64,000 nt of DNA. It comes from Harmothoe impar (Eukaryota > Annelida > Polychaeta > Phyllodocida > Polynoidae). Shown in pieces: positions 20,281-31,220 of this stretch (the first letter of the stretch is position 1; every line of letters begins with the position of its first letter). The DNA lies in NCBI GenBank assembly GCA_947462335.1, contig OX381717.1:47473523-47537522 (forward strand). Direction: 5' to 3'. The position numbers and the translations under genes were made by a program. The notes below the pieces were generated by a model. That model did not search any database. It saw nothing but the letters and a program-made list of their open reading frames with translations, and had not been told where the DNA came from.

Positions 20281-23200
20281 TCTAAATTTGGGTCAGCTGA
20301 AGATGTTGAATTGAAATCTTAATAAAGGTTCCCACTGTATCTCATTACCCTCATTTCGAAAGTTTGTTATGAGACCTGTTGTCATAAAAAGCTGATCCGC
20401 GTTGTAGTAATCATGGAAAAGTCTTCCGCGATGAAGAGTGTCGGATCATAATTGTGACATGATCTGCGAAAAAGGCCCTTAGTGCAGGGTGCACGAAGAT
20501 CCCTTTTCCCAGCACACATCACATATTTACAATGTCAGGGACTTCCCCCGCCCTCCCCGCCTTTGTATATTACTGTCGAATCGAATCTTGTGGTAAATAT
20601 TATCATTTTTTTCCCTATGTAAATCAGGTTGTACATTTCTCATTTAGTGTAACACATTTGCTGTAGGCAATGTATGTACAGTCGTAAAATCATGTAGTCC
20701 TCGTACAATTGTCGCGAAACGAACAAGCTATGGTTAAATGAAGCAGTCTTTTTGGTTATGTAAATAGCGCTGTCTGTGTCATTAAAATGGTAGACGCGAT
20801 ACAGCGAGGAATAAGACCCTGACCCAACCATCTTATAGTTCGTTAAAAAATTATTGAGACTGTCAAACAGTTTGCCAGGTTGGAACCAAATTGGTTTAAA
20901 AAAGTGTAGCAAAATGGACTAAACCTGGTCTTCAGAATATCCCTGTATCCTGTGAGAAGTAACTGGAAGTTGTGCATTATCTGAAGCTATGGCTACACAT
21001 TTCTAGAGGGCAATGGATATCTATTTAATAATAAGTAGATATTGTAGGTTCTTGCAAAGCCCTCATATATAAATCAACACTTTTTAGCAAGGAGCTTTGC
21101 AAGTAAATATCTTGCATTCGGTTGGGGTCTTTGCGCTTTTTGACTAGTCGCAGACATCATGAATTGTTACGTTGTAACGTAAACATCCGTCGATGGTAAC
21201 GACACAAACAAATATAGGCAAGTATTTGCTAGTTCAAGTTTATACTAACCACCATCTTTTTTAAAACACCCAAACCAGAAAACACTTGAACAATACACCA
21301 TTGACATTACATTACCAGGTAGCCTGCATCTATCTACCCTTGTACATACATACCACTGTTGTACATAGTCCTTCCTCTTATAGCGGGAAGTCTGTAACTT
21401 TAATTTAAGCGATTACCGCAAACCATACATAAGAAGGCTAGGTATTAAAGGGCTTTGAATTTGTTTTAGAAGTGTATGAGTGTTTGACCTTATCGCTGGA
21501 ATCGTTAGATGTTGTGTACGTGTGAAAGAGTGTTTTTTTTGTTGGGAGTGATTTCTTTTTTGATACCGGGGTTTGCTGAGAATTATTACGAGGGGTCGAA
21601 ATTTCGCACACCCGGCCCTGACTGGGTCTAAAACCGTTTGCACGCACGTTTTATGCATAGTAAAGCAGGTGAAATTTCTCTTGCACCCCCTCAAGGAGTT
21701 GAACTTTTTCATCCCCCATCCCACCCAGTGTTAAAAAAGGCCCACTCCCTTGTATTACAGAGTAATAAGTACTGTATTGTATCAAATCAATTAATGTTCA
21801 GACCGTACCATGTTGACGTGACTAACTCTTACCTGGAAAGACAAACTCCTGTGCAGAAAGTCGGCAAAGTCATCTTTGCGTTTTAAATCTGGTCATAATT
21901 GAGATATTGGTATTGAGCACAGTTCATAATAGCAGCATAAATCAGGTATTCAAAATATCTGCTTCTGATACCTACATATGTGTATGTACTGGAGGTATTT
22001 ATAAGCTCAAATTAAGTATTGTAGAAATTAGACAATCCTATGGAATCAAATCTTAAGTATTTATTCCAAAATGCTTGAAGAATAGTATGAAGAATGCTGG
22101 TAAGATTAATTAATTCAGTTCCAAGTGAAAATAGAGTTTACTGGGTAAAGAGAATATTTGACTTGATCTACTCGCTTGAACGACAGTTTGCAGTTTCCAA
22201 TGTATAAGTTGTACTGTATTGTTTGCCACCATATTGTTATAGTGTTAAAAACTTCATTTTCCCAATGAATTCCTATAACAAACTGAAAATATTATACCAC
22301 ATGTGCATGCTTATAAATCAAATGCCAACTGGAAACGACTCATACATCATAAACGCAGTGAGTACTGGCTAAATACTCAGTGTCCCTATCCCCTCTTGTG
22401 TATGTGCAGATTGAGTTTAACTGGATGCACAGGCTCAAAACCCAATCCCCCTGGGGAGTGAACACATGGGATAGTAGATATGGTTAACCATTACATCACA
22501 ACCTTGTCAAATAAAACCTGTCTGTTTCTGTGTCTGGCAAATTTGGCTCCAAAATAATACTGTATACAGTATTATTTTCATACTCTCAATGTCTTTGACA
22601 TTGTCGAATACCAGGATTCACCAGAATAATATCAATATTAATACCGGTAGATACATTTTAAATCGGTTTTGGAAATTGACTGTTTTCCTCGTTGTATTTC
22701 TGTAATGATGTTTTACATTTTCTAATGTGTGTTTCTACATGTATGTGGCATTGGGTGTAAAGGGATATTTTGTAGGAACTAATTCTCACATGTAAGATAT
22801 AATCGCGAGGTATCATTCCGACCGCATAGGTGTTTATCATTTGGTAGCTGTGCTACCACTAGGATATTACGAAAGATGGGAGATGGCATGGTGTATAAGA
22901 TGTTTATTAGTTGTAGTCCATAAGCCTACTAAAACAACAAGTATCTATAGCTAAGAGAAAATTCATCGGAGATGGGATGTCAATGCCATAACAAACATCA
23001 TATGAAATTACAACCTTCCATTAATAAACACACTTCCAAATTCAATTTTATTTGGTTGTAACCAACTTGTCAAGTATATTATCTCTTACGACTGTAAAAA
23101 GGCATTTTCTCTCTTCCATATTATGTGGCAATACATAAGTAAAATACCAGAACTGTTTATTTCTGTGTTATCTTCTTCAAATATCTTTGACAAAAATTAC

Positions 23201-24229
23201 TACTAAAAGTTGAATGATACGCTGAATATTAGCTAATATATGAGTCGCAAAATTTTGCGCCAAATTACGATAACCTTATCCTATTGGCCTTTGCAGCCAA
23301 ACGGCAGGGGCAATTGAAGTGCCTGTATACACTAAACTTAGATGCTGCCTCTGGCAATAGAGGCATATGTATCACTATGTGTTAGTTTATATAGCAAGAA
23401 GGGTAACCTGTGGACAATTGCAGTACTAAAGTGCAGTCCATCATGAGACAACGAGTGCAGAACAGTCAAAATATGGCATGCTGTGTGTATTTCTGTATTC
23501 ATTTCGTGTGAAAATGGTCTACACTGTCTTAAAATTGCTCAGCGTGGAAAATTCTTTTATTACGCCGTCATCTTCGATTTTGCAGGCTTTTGCATAGGCA
23601 TGCACAGATCAGCATTCTAGTACTAATCTATAGTAGTTCACCATGATATGATATGCTCTTCTTGATAAACATGACCTAACACTTACCCGCTTCTAATACG
23701 CCTTTCTATTAGACATGGTTAATAACCCTGTGGAACTTGCGTTTCGCTTGATACAAGTTTCAGGATGGTAAAATTCGAAAATAAAACCTTCCATTCTGTA
23801 AAATCACATGCAGAAACCCCAAACACTTAAATCATGAGGAAACATCTGATTTTCACACAGATTGACTCTGCTGCAATGGAAGAACTACATTTCAGACTTT
23901 TCCATACCGCGTATCGAGGTTACAACTGTATCAGAATTCAACATAGCTACGTCAGTCACAGATATGGACATAGATGCTTATTACTTTGTGGATTAGCATA
24001 TACATTGATTGTATATAATTTATAGTGGTGTAAATAGTCTGGCTGAATGCCAGTATGGAATTGGGAGAAAAAGCGGTATCGTGAGCAGTAAAACTGAGGG
24101 TGCATTATCGTCAATGACAGTCCAATGTCAACCGCGCTCTAACACAGTGTGACAGTATTTCTAGATGCTCTTGTGTGTTGAGTTTAATAATTGATTTTAA
24201 AGGATATCGAAAGTGTTTATTGTTGTTTC

Positions 24230-24235
24230 AATAAA
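24230..24235 (+). terminator. poly(A) signal
   Basis: AATAAA followed about 15 bases later by a GT-rich stretch (TGTGTGTTTTATTG) is the usual arrangement for cleavage and polyadenylation. It probably ends the palmitoyltransferase transcript. Confidence 0.6.
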
Positions 24236-24250
24236 ATTGTCTTTTCAGAA

Positions 24251-24999
24251 TGTGTGTTTTATTGTTCTACCTGATTTTAATTCTATTTAGAATTAAATGA
24301 GATAATAGTAATATATTATGTAACTTGGATAAGACTTGCAAATTATGAATTTAAGAGCTGAGGTCATTTTGCAGTCATTTTACAGCAGATTCTTTCAGAA
24401 ATGATGGAAATGTTCTTCCAAATTTACAGGGTCAATACATGGTGTGCAACTGCTAAGTGTCACAGTCCTGCTGACTGTAATAACTACACCTAGAAGCCAA
24501 TAATCTTACTGCTCATTTCATCAAAATGCTGCTGAGTGTATCAACCACATAGCTAAATAATCCAGCTTTCATTTAATTTTCAAGTGGACTAATTGATAGA
24601 GTTGGCAGTTGGATGTGCCTAAACAGGATATCTCGAGTAAGTTAGGACAGATAACATTCATTACATAGCAGTTGGATTGTTGCTACATTTAGAATTTTTT
24701 GATGCAGTATAAAGCGGTTGGATGGTTGCCCGATTTGGACTCATCAATTTCAAACTGTGCGGCCTGATTTGGGCTGAGATTGGATTAGGACAGAAAACTG
24801 ACCTGATAGCACTGAACATTGGAAAACAGGGTTAATTGGCCTTAACACATTCAAACCAAAATGGGTGACTTACATGTAGAATAGGTGACAGGGTAAAAAT
24901 GAAAAGATTTTCTCACAGTTTGGAAATGTATGAAAGTTCCCACTTGAATGATCCAGGTGAGATTCTCTAAGAAGCCATCAACAATAGACATTGAGTTGT
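24251..24999. other. gene-free stretch
   Basis: Nothing recognised. Confidence 0.5.
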
Positions 25000-25560
25000 T
25001 TGTATCAAATAATTGTAAAGGAAAAAACTGGGAATGTGGGTGTCAGAGTACCTGGTTTTGTGCACAGAACACTTCTCAAGGAGTCCCCCATGAACTGTTT
25101 TACATCATGGATTGGTTTCCTACTATCCTTTCCCTGGCAGGTGGCACTGTACCAGGTTAGATTGATGGATATGATCAAACTGATCATGAATGGTGGGCCA
25201 TCAAAATGCACTGTAGTACCAATTAATTATGACCAGTACAATCCACCCCTACAAGGCCGTGCTGCGTGTTCGAAAGAGGAAACTGATAGAAGGATTTGCA
25301 TGGTTCTGTTAATGATTCAGTTATGACTAGACCGAATGCACTCTATAATGTATACCCTTCTGAAATCAGTGGTGACTCACGCAACAACACAGGTTTTATT
25401 ACAATAAATCAGAATGCAGAAAATGACATTTTATTTGTTTGACCTTGAGGCTGACCCCACAAAGAGAATCAATGTGGCAGAGAACAGACTGGAGCTGCTG
25501 ATACAAGGCTTTGCTGACACAGCTGTACACAGGAGGGATATTTTCAGTGAACAGCAGGCC
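25000..25560 (+). pseudogene. arylsulfatase (ARSB/I/J-like) pseudogene fragment
   Basis: Sulfatase C-terminal motifs occur in the right order but in shifting frames: VRVPGFVHRTLLKE (about 25040-25083), HELFYIMDWFPTILSLAGG (about 25091-25145), MNGGPSK and NPPLQGRAA (about 25188-25265), and FYLFDLEADP followed by NVAENRLELL (about 25429-25505). Arylsulfatase B-type enzymes have matching WEGG..GF, DWLPT, AAIR and LFD-DP..R blocks here. Stops and frame changes between blocks and the lack of introns suggest a decayed, possibly processed, copy. The catalytic N-terminal half (CxPSR region) is absent. Confidence 0.7.
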
Positions 25561-26250
25561 AATGAATCTGGCGGGGGAAGCCAAAGTGGACCTAGAACTA
25601 GGAGGGAAGTCTGTGAGGACAATGGTGGTCGTTGCAGAAATGGGAGAAGAAGCCATGCTAGGAGCTATCTTCTTGCGGGGGAATCACCTCATGATAGACA
25701 TGGCCGGGGAACAGCTTGTGGGGTGTGCAGCCGGGCCAGTGCAGGATAAACAATGGTCAGACGGTGGAAGTTGCACCTGATGAATCACTTGAGGTGCGAC
25801 AGGTGATCTAGTGGCGGGCACCGAGGAGTATAGGAGAATTGGTGACTATGCTTAGGAGGAAGATTTGGACCTTGGGCCTTGGCCCTTCCAGAAAAATAAC
25901 TGACATTGCCAAGCACCGGATAGAAACTGGGGAGACACCACCCATAAAGCAACCACCAGGACGGCTAGCACAGCAAAAGAGGGAGGTGATAGAGGAGGAG
26001 CTGGAGAAGATGCTGGAAGCCGGGGTGATTAGAGGAGTCTAATAGCCCCTCTGCTTCGCCCTACAGTGGGTGGAAGATCGCCTAGATATGATGGCCGGGG
26101 CTAGCTGGTTCTTCTTGCTGGACTTGGCTAGTAGATATTGGCAGTTGGACATAGCACTGGACCACAGGGAGAAGATATTATTCTGTACGCACCAATGGAA
26201 GGGTGGTCAGATATGTAGACCAGCTGCATAAGCAGTTGCGGACCAAAATA
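25511..26250 (+). pseudogene. Ty3/Gypsy fragment: protease end and RT start
   Basis: About 25570-25730 reads as the end of a retropepsin-type protease (GEAKVDLELGGKSV, then EEAMLGAIFLRGNHLMID, matching the ILGxDFL flap region). 25900-26042 carries the classic RT lead-in (HRIETGETPPIKQPPGRL...VIEEELEKMLEAGVI). After a stop and a deletion, 26095-26190 resumes with WFFLLDLASRYWQLDIALD. It is a different element from the one at 27361, which has its own lead-in. Non-functional. Confidence 0.8.
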
Positions 26251-26799
26251 ATTGCGATGGACTGCCTGTGTCCATGAGCGGATGAGGAATGCTATCACAT
26301 CACCCTGCCCAAGAATGATACCACATTCCCAACGGTCTAGACCGGATGAAGGTCACTCACTGACACCCCAATGGCAAACAGGGTGGTCTGCACCCAGAAC
26401 CACTGAATGACAGAGGCCTAGCTGTTATCTGAAGTGGTTAAGGTCAGATGAAGGTCACTCAATGGCACCCCAACGGTTGCAGTCACAAGTTGTGGCGACG
26501 GTATAAACCCAGAAGCATCGGGTATGGTAGTGCTAGGTGCTACTGTTTAGCCGCACACACAGGCTTGGGGGATTATACATCGCTGTTCACTGAAAACAAA
26601 GGGTAACAGTGGACTTCGGTGCTCCCTGATTACCGGCATGCTGTGAAGCCCTAGCAGTATGAACCCCCCAAGTAACTGAGCAGGTCTTATTTAGGAATCA
26701 GCGCTGCTCATCCCTGGACTGGGGAAGGGGCAAGAAAAGGAGCCCTGAACATTGCAAACCCCTTACCAAACCCATCAGCACTCCACGAAAAATAAACAA
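26251..26799. other. gene-free stretch, possibly 5' part of a non-LTR element
   Basis: No coding was recognised. A phrase 'gatgaaggtcactcactgacaccccaa' at about 26346 recurs imperfectly at about 26449. The segment may be the leader of the ORF1 fragment that follows. Confidence 0.4.
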
Positions 26800-27358
26800 G
26801 GAAAATGGCAATAGACAAGGACCCGGAAAAGAAACCGACAATGATAAAGGCATTTGGACATACAATGCAAGGAACTGGCCTCGGTTCCTTGTGCTGGAAC
26901 CCTCCAAGTTTGAGAGTTTAGCAAAGGTTTCAACTTTTGCTATCTCAAAAACCCTTGTAAGGGCAGTGGGACAGGAGGAATTGACAGGTCTTGGACACTG
27001 CAACTTATGTCCTGACCATTGACAGTCCAACTCCTCCTGAGAAACTAAAGTGTGGGTACCAGTTGGTGATGGTAGAAGCCTACATCCCATCCCCGATGAG
27101 ATATTTTAAATGCCAATGTTTTGGCCACACTGGAAAAAGATGTTCCAGATGGGCAGTCTGTTGAAAGTGTGCCATAGAGGGCCGCACACTCAAGGACTGT
27201 CATGGGAAAAACCTTCCTGTGTGAACTGCACACAGGAGCACCCTTCGTGTGCCCACAGTTCCTCAAGGAGAAAGATGTACAATCAGTTCGCACTGTGAGG
27301 AAAATCTCCATACCCGAGGCCAGGTAGGTAGTCAGGGCCACCAGAGGCTACGCAGCTA
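26800..27358 (+). pseudogene. non-LTR retrotransposon ORF1 fragment with zinc knuckles
   Basis: Segments NWPRFLVLEPSKFESLAKVS, GYQLVMVEAYIPSPMRYFKC and successive CCHC knuckles (KCQCFGHTGKRC, KCAIEGRTLKDC, CVNCTQEHPSC) are the hallmark of Jockey-type ORF1 proteins that bind RNA. Stops and a frame change interrupt it (an in-frame TGA follows the first knuckle). It continues as DVQSVRTVRKISIPEAR and stops where the Gypsy frame begins at 27361. Confidence 0.75.
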
Positions 27359-27360
27359 TT

Positions 27361-28790
27361 ATGGCACCGAAATCCAGCCTACCGAAACATCTAAGGTCCC
27401 TGTTGTGTGAATCACACCTAGATACCCTGGAGAGTAAAATGGTGGCGCATGAGCTGTCGGAATTATCTGACGCTTTTGTGCAACCAGGAGACCCTCTGGG
27501 GCGTACCGACACGGTACAACACCGGGTTGATACTGGGGACGCGGTTCCTAGTAGAATCCCCTACCGTCGGTTACCCATGGCTAAAAAAAGTGCTATGGAG
27601 GCTGAGGTAGAAAAGATGCTGAATGAGGATGTGATTCAACCCAGTGAGAGTCCATGGTCAAGTCCTGTGGTGATGGTCACCAAAAAGGATGGTTCCTGTC
27701 TATTTTGCATCGACTATAGGAAGTTGAACGGACTCACTAGGAAGAATGCATATCCTCTACCTCGAATAGACGAATGTGTGGAATCTCTGGGTGGGGCGAA
27801 ATGGTTCTGTACACTGGATCTACAATCTGGTTATTGGCAGATCGGCATGGACCCCCGGGACCAGAAAAAAAACGCATTTTCTACCCATATGGTACTATTC
27901 GATTTCAACGTCATGCCATTCGGGCTATGCAATGCCCCGGCAACCTTTGAAGCGATGATGGAAACCATGTTACGGGGTTTACTTTGGAAAAAGTGCCTAG
28001 TATATTTGGACGACATCATCGTCTTCGGGGGATCTGTGGAGGAAACTCTACAGAACCTCCAAGCTGTGCTGAAACGAATTTTATCATACGGTCTGAAATT
28101 GAAACCTTCAAAGTGCAAACTTTTTAGGAAATCAGTGGAATACCTAGGTAGAATTGTTTCTGAACATGGCATCATGGCTGATCCTCATAAGATCGAAGTG
28201 GTACAGAACTGGCCTCGTCCGATGGACACGAAAGAGATACGCTCTTTCATTTGGTTCTGTTCTTACTACAGAGATTTTATACCTGAATTCTAGAGAGTCG
28301 CAGCTCCCTTACAAGAGCTGATGATTGGAGAGAAGAAGGCTAAGGCTAAAATAGTCTGGTCTCCAGCCGCAGACAGTCTTTCATTGAGTTAAAGAGACTC
28401 TTTTTAGAAACACCTGTTTTGCACTACCCTGCACCTGTTGGTAAGTCCATCTTGGACACTGATGCTTCTAATACAAGTATTGGTGCTGCCTTGTCGCAGA
28501 TCCAGGATGGAAGAGAAGTGCCGCTGGCATTTTCGTCCAACAGTTTAAGCAAAACACAACGTAACTACTGCACAACCAAGCGTGAACTCTTGGCAGTGGT
28601 GGTTTACACAAAAAAGTACAGACATTTCCTATATGGTGGGAATTATCTCGTACGGACGGATCATTCATCTCTCCAGTGGCTCTTGAACTTCAAGGACGCG
28701 GAGGGTATGATGGGTAGATGGTTGAACCACCTCTCTGAGTTTGGCATGACGAATGAGCATATCATACACAGGAGATCATGTGAATGCGGA
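27361..28790 (+). pseudogene. Ty3/Gypsy pol, reverse transcriptase and RNase H (broken)
   Basis: The first 310 codons (27361-28293) encode the RT: lead-in VQHRVDTGDAVPSRIPYRRL, FCIDYRKLNGLTRKNAYPLP, LDLQSGYWQI, MPFGLCNAPATF and the catalytic YLDDIIVF near 28000. A TAG at 28291 interrupts the usual FIPEF..VAAPL connection. A frame change near 28375 leads into RNase H (ILDTDASN, KRELLAVVVYTKKYRHFLYG, RTDHSSLQWLLNF). A second frame change near 28770 leads to the integrase frame. No gag or protease belonging to it was found upstream; the 5' end abuts the LINE fragment. Confidence 0.9.
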
Positions 28791-30534
28791 CAGCCTGTCC
28801 CGCTATCCTATCCGGAACTGTCACCGTGTAGACTGCCGAGACTGTGGGTCTCACAATGCAGTGATTGCGTCTGTGGGTGCGAAAGTTCCTAACTGGACGT
28901 TGAATCACTTGAAAGATGAACAGCTTGCAGATCCGGCGATTTCGAGGGTGTATACCTTGAAGCTGCTGGGCCTGTCCAAGCCTGTTCGCCCCGCACTTTC
29001 ACTGGAATGTAAAGAAGTTAGACAACTGTTAGCGCAGTGGGATAATCTTTTTATACGGAACAGTGTATTGTGCCGCTGGAGGGTGCAACCTGGCAGGAAA
29101 AGAGCAGCTCAGTCTGTAGTGCCTTTGTCACTCAGACTACAGTTGCTCAATTACTGTCATGGCCACCGAACTTCAGCACACTTTGGCAGACAACGAACTG
29201 AAGCAAAGATCAAGAGTAGATATTACTGGCCTGGTATGACTTTGGACATACGGCGTTGGGTGAAGCAATGTCCCCAATGCTGTTTATCAAAGCCTGGACC
29301 TGGCATGGGTAAACTACCTCTAAGTCAAGAGCTGTTCGGTGTTCGGTTTGCCCGGATCGCTGTTGATATCATTAGTGGTTTCAACACCACCCCCCGTGGG
29401 AATACCTGTATGATGGTGGTACAGGACTACTATACCAAGTACGTCCAAGTATATCCGTTGGTAAATCATACAGCTGTTACCTGCGCTGAAGCACTTTTCG
29501 AGAATTGGATCCTCACGTGGGGAGGTCCTTTAATGCTTCACTCCGACCAAGGTCGTGAGTTCGAATCTCGACTATGGGCAGAGCTGTGTAGTAAAATACA
29601 CATCTGCAAGACGCATATGAACCCCTATCGACCACAATCGGACGGTATGGTGGAACGTTTCAATCGGACGTTGATCCAATGTCTCACGACAATGGTTAAT
29701 GAGCATAGGGATGATTGGAATGAGCACGCTCGCTATATCTCCCATGCTTACAATGCTACCGAACATGCGTCGACGGGCTGTACGCCTAATATGCTCGTAA
29801 TGGGTGAAGACATAGTCATGCCGAGTGACATGATCTATGGCGTGCAGGGACACCAGCTCGAGCAACCCTGCACAGTAATGTTTGTAGAGTCATTGCGGCG
29901 ATCATTACGCGAGTCCTATGGAGTAGTAAGGGACAACTTGGAAAAATCTGCTACTTTGCAGAAGGTGGGCTATGACACGGGCCTTAAACTCCGCCAATTC
30001 AAGGTGGGGGATAAGGTCGCAAGGTTTAGCACACCTAATTCCAAAGTGAAGGCTCTGTACTCTTGGGATGGTCCGCATACGGTTACTATGGTGGTGAGCG
30101 AAACTACTGTGGTAATACGTTTGCAAAAAGGGACTCTAACTAAATCACATGTGGCTAGACTCAGACCTTGGTATGGGGTACCACATATAGATGACGGTGA
30201 GGATTCCCTCGGTGCTGGCACTGGTCCAGTGACAGCACCAACCGACCCTAAACTACCGACGGTACCGAAGGCAGGACCAACGGTCATACCGTCGGTACCG
30301 ACGGTAGCACGGAGACGGGGTCGTCCTAGGAAGTTACCGATTGAACCACAGTCGTGTGTTACCAAGCCCAAGCGCGGTAGGCCTCGTAAAAAAAGGTCAG
30401 CTGTGCGTAAAGGACTAACCTTAGACGCCGGTAAACACAGTGATTTGACACCGCCGGTGTCAAAATTACTGGACCTACCGGTAGAAGGCCTACGGAGGAG
30501 TGCACGTGTCAGAGAGCGAGATGAAATTGTGTAA
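28753..30534 (+). CDS. Ty3/Gypsy integrase with AT-hook tail (still open)
   Basis: This 593-codon frame starts in the end of RNase H (GDHVNADSLSR). It encodes the H-H-C-C zinc domain (residues about 137-176), a D-x59-D-x35-E catalytic core (AVDII, HSDQGREF, DGMVERFNRT; residues about 203, 263, 299) and a GPY/F-type C-terminal module (GDKVARF, YSWDGPHTV, HVARLRPWYG). Unusually, the last 100 residues hold two AT-hooks, RRRGRPRKL (about 520) and KRGRPRKKR (about 540), which in other proteins bind the minor groove of AT-rich DNA. No upstream start is needed, since it would be part of the pol polyprotein. The frame is intact although its neighbours are broken. Confidence 0.9.
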   Translation: MSISYTGDHVNADSLSRYPIRNCHRVDCRDCGSHNAVIASVGAKVPNWTLNHLKDEQLADPAISRVYTLKLLGLSKPVRPALSLECKEVRQLLAQWDNLFIRNSVLCRWRVQPGRKRAAQSVVPLSLRLQLLNYCHGHRTSAHFGRQRTEAKIKSRYYWPGMTLDIRRWVKQCPQCCLSKPGPGMGKLPLSQELFGVRFARIAVDIISGFNTTPRGNTCMMVVQDYYTKYVQVYPLVNHTAVTCAEALFENWILTWGGPLMLHSDQGREFESRLWAELCSKIHICKTHMNPYRPQSDGMVERFNRTLIQCLTTMVNEHRDDWNEHARYISHAYNATEHASTGCTPNMLVMGEDIVMPSDMIYGVQGHQLEQPCTVMFVESLRRSLRESYGVVRDNLEKSATLQKVGYDTGLKLRQFKVGDKVARFSTPNSKVKALYSWDGPHTVTMVVSETTVVIRLQKGTLTKSHVARLRPWYGVPHIDDGEDSLGAGTGPVTAPTDPKLPTVPKAGPTVIPSVPTVARRRGRPRKLPIEPQSCVTKPKRGRPRKKRSAVRKGLTLDAGKHSDLTPPVSKLLDLPVEGLRRSARVRERDEIV

Positions 30535-31220
30535 ACATTTTTTCTTACCTTGTTGACGACATTTAGCTGATGGCTTGATTAAATTTCCAGGGACAGTTCC
30601 GTACTGGGTCGGTGGTCATCGGCCCGGTACTCGATCACCAAAACACAACAAGAAGAGAAGGGTTATCCGGGGTGGTTATCCATTGGAGGTAGAAAAGCAC
30701 GTGTTCAGGGCGGGTGGCTGGCTTCGCGGATTAATTCTAAGTATGGGATTAATTTTGACCACATATCGCTTAGTAACACGCTGCTATATTATGTCCTTTA
30801 ACGCCGGTGTACCATACCCGGGTTTTCCTGTGGTTCGGCCACGAAATGGTAAACAACGGTGAACGTTCCCACCGTCAGATACGCCGGCGTGGGAAGAGCG
30901 CTGTCCGGCGTCACCTGACGCCAAATGAGCCACCTCGCGCCAAATGAGCCGTGGGAAATTGGGTCACCTCGGCGCGTCTTTGGGACGCAGGCCCTGATTG
31001 GCTGAGAAGCCGGTCAAGGGGCGGGGACAAGGGTGACGGGTGGGGTATACAAGCCCCACAGGCAGCCAGGCTTCTTCAGATCAGCACGTTTGCCCGCAGG
31101 GTACCTTGTTGATCAGTGGTGCCTAGGTCTGCCCGGTAGTACCTACACTGTTGTTTCCTGCTGTCATACTAAAGCTTGGGTGAGTGAACCATGAGGTTCA
31201 CCTACGCCTGAGCTGTGAGT
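30535..31220 (+). promoter_or_regulatory. GC-rich spacer with possible internal promoter
   Basis: Between the integrase stop and the next ORF lie a GC box (ggggcggggac, about 31019), a TATA-like 'ggggtatacaag' (about 31042) and a stem GTGAACC-ATGA-GGTTCAC (31184-31201) just before the ATG at 31221. This would suit a subgenomic or internal transcript for the downstream ORF, but no transcription evidence is available. Confidence 0.35.

Larger units (their letters stand above)
18674..24250 (+). other. probable long 3' UTR of the palmitoyltransferase gene
   Basis: 5.6 kb with no recognisable coding exon and few transposons, ending at a good poly(A) signal. This suggests a long 3' untranslated exon. 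It contains the CRE/M-box cluster (19351-19534) and one MITE (20105-20280). A separate non-coding gene cannot be excluded. Confidence 0.45.
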
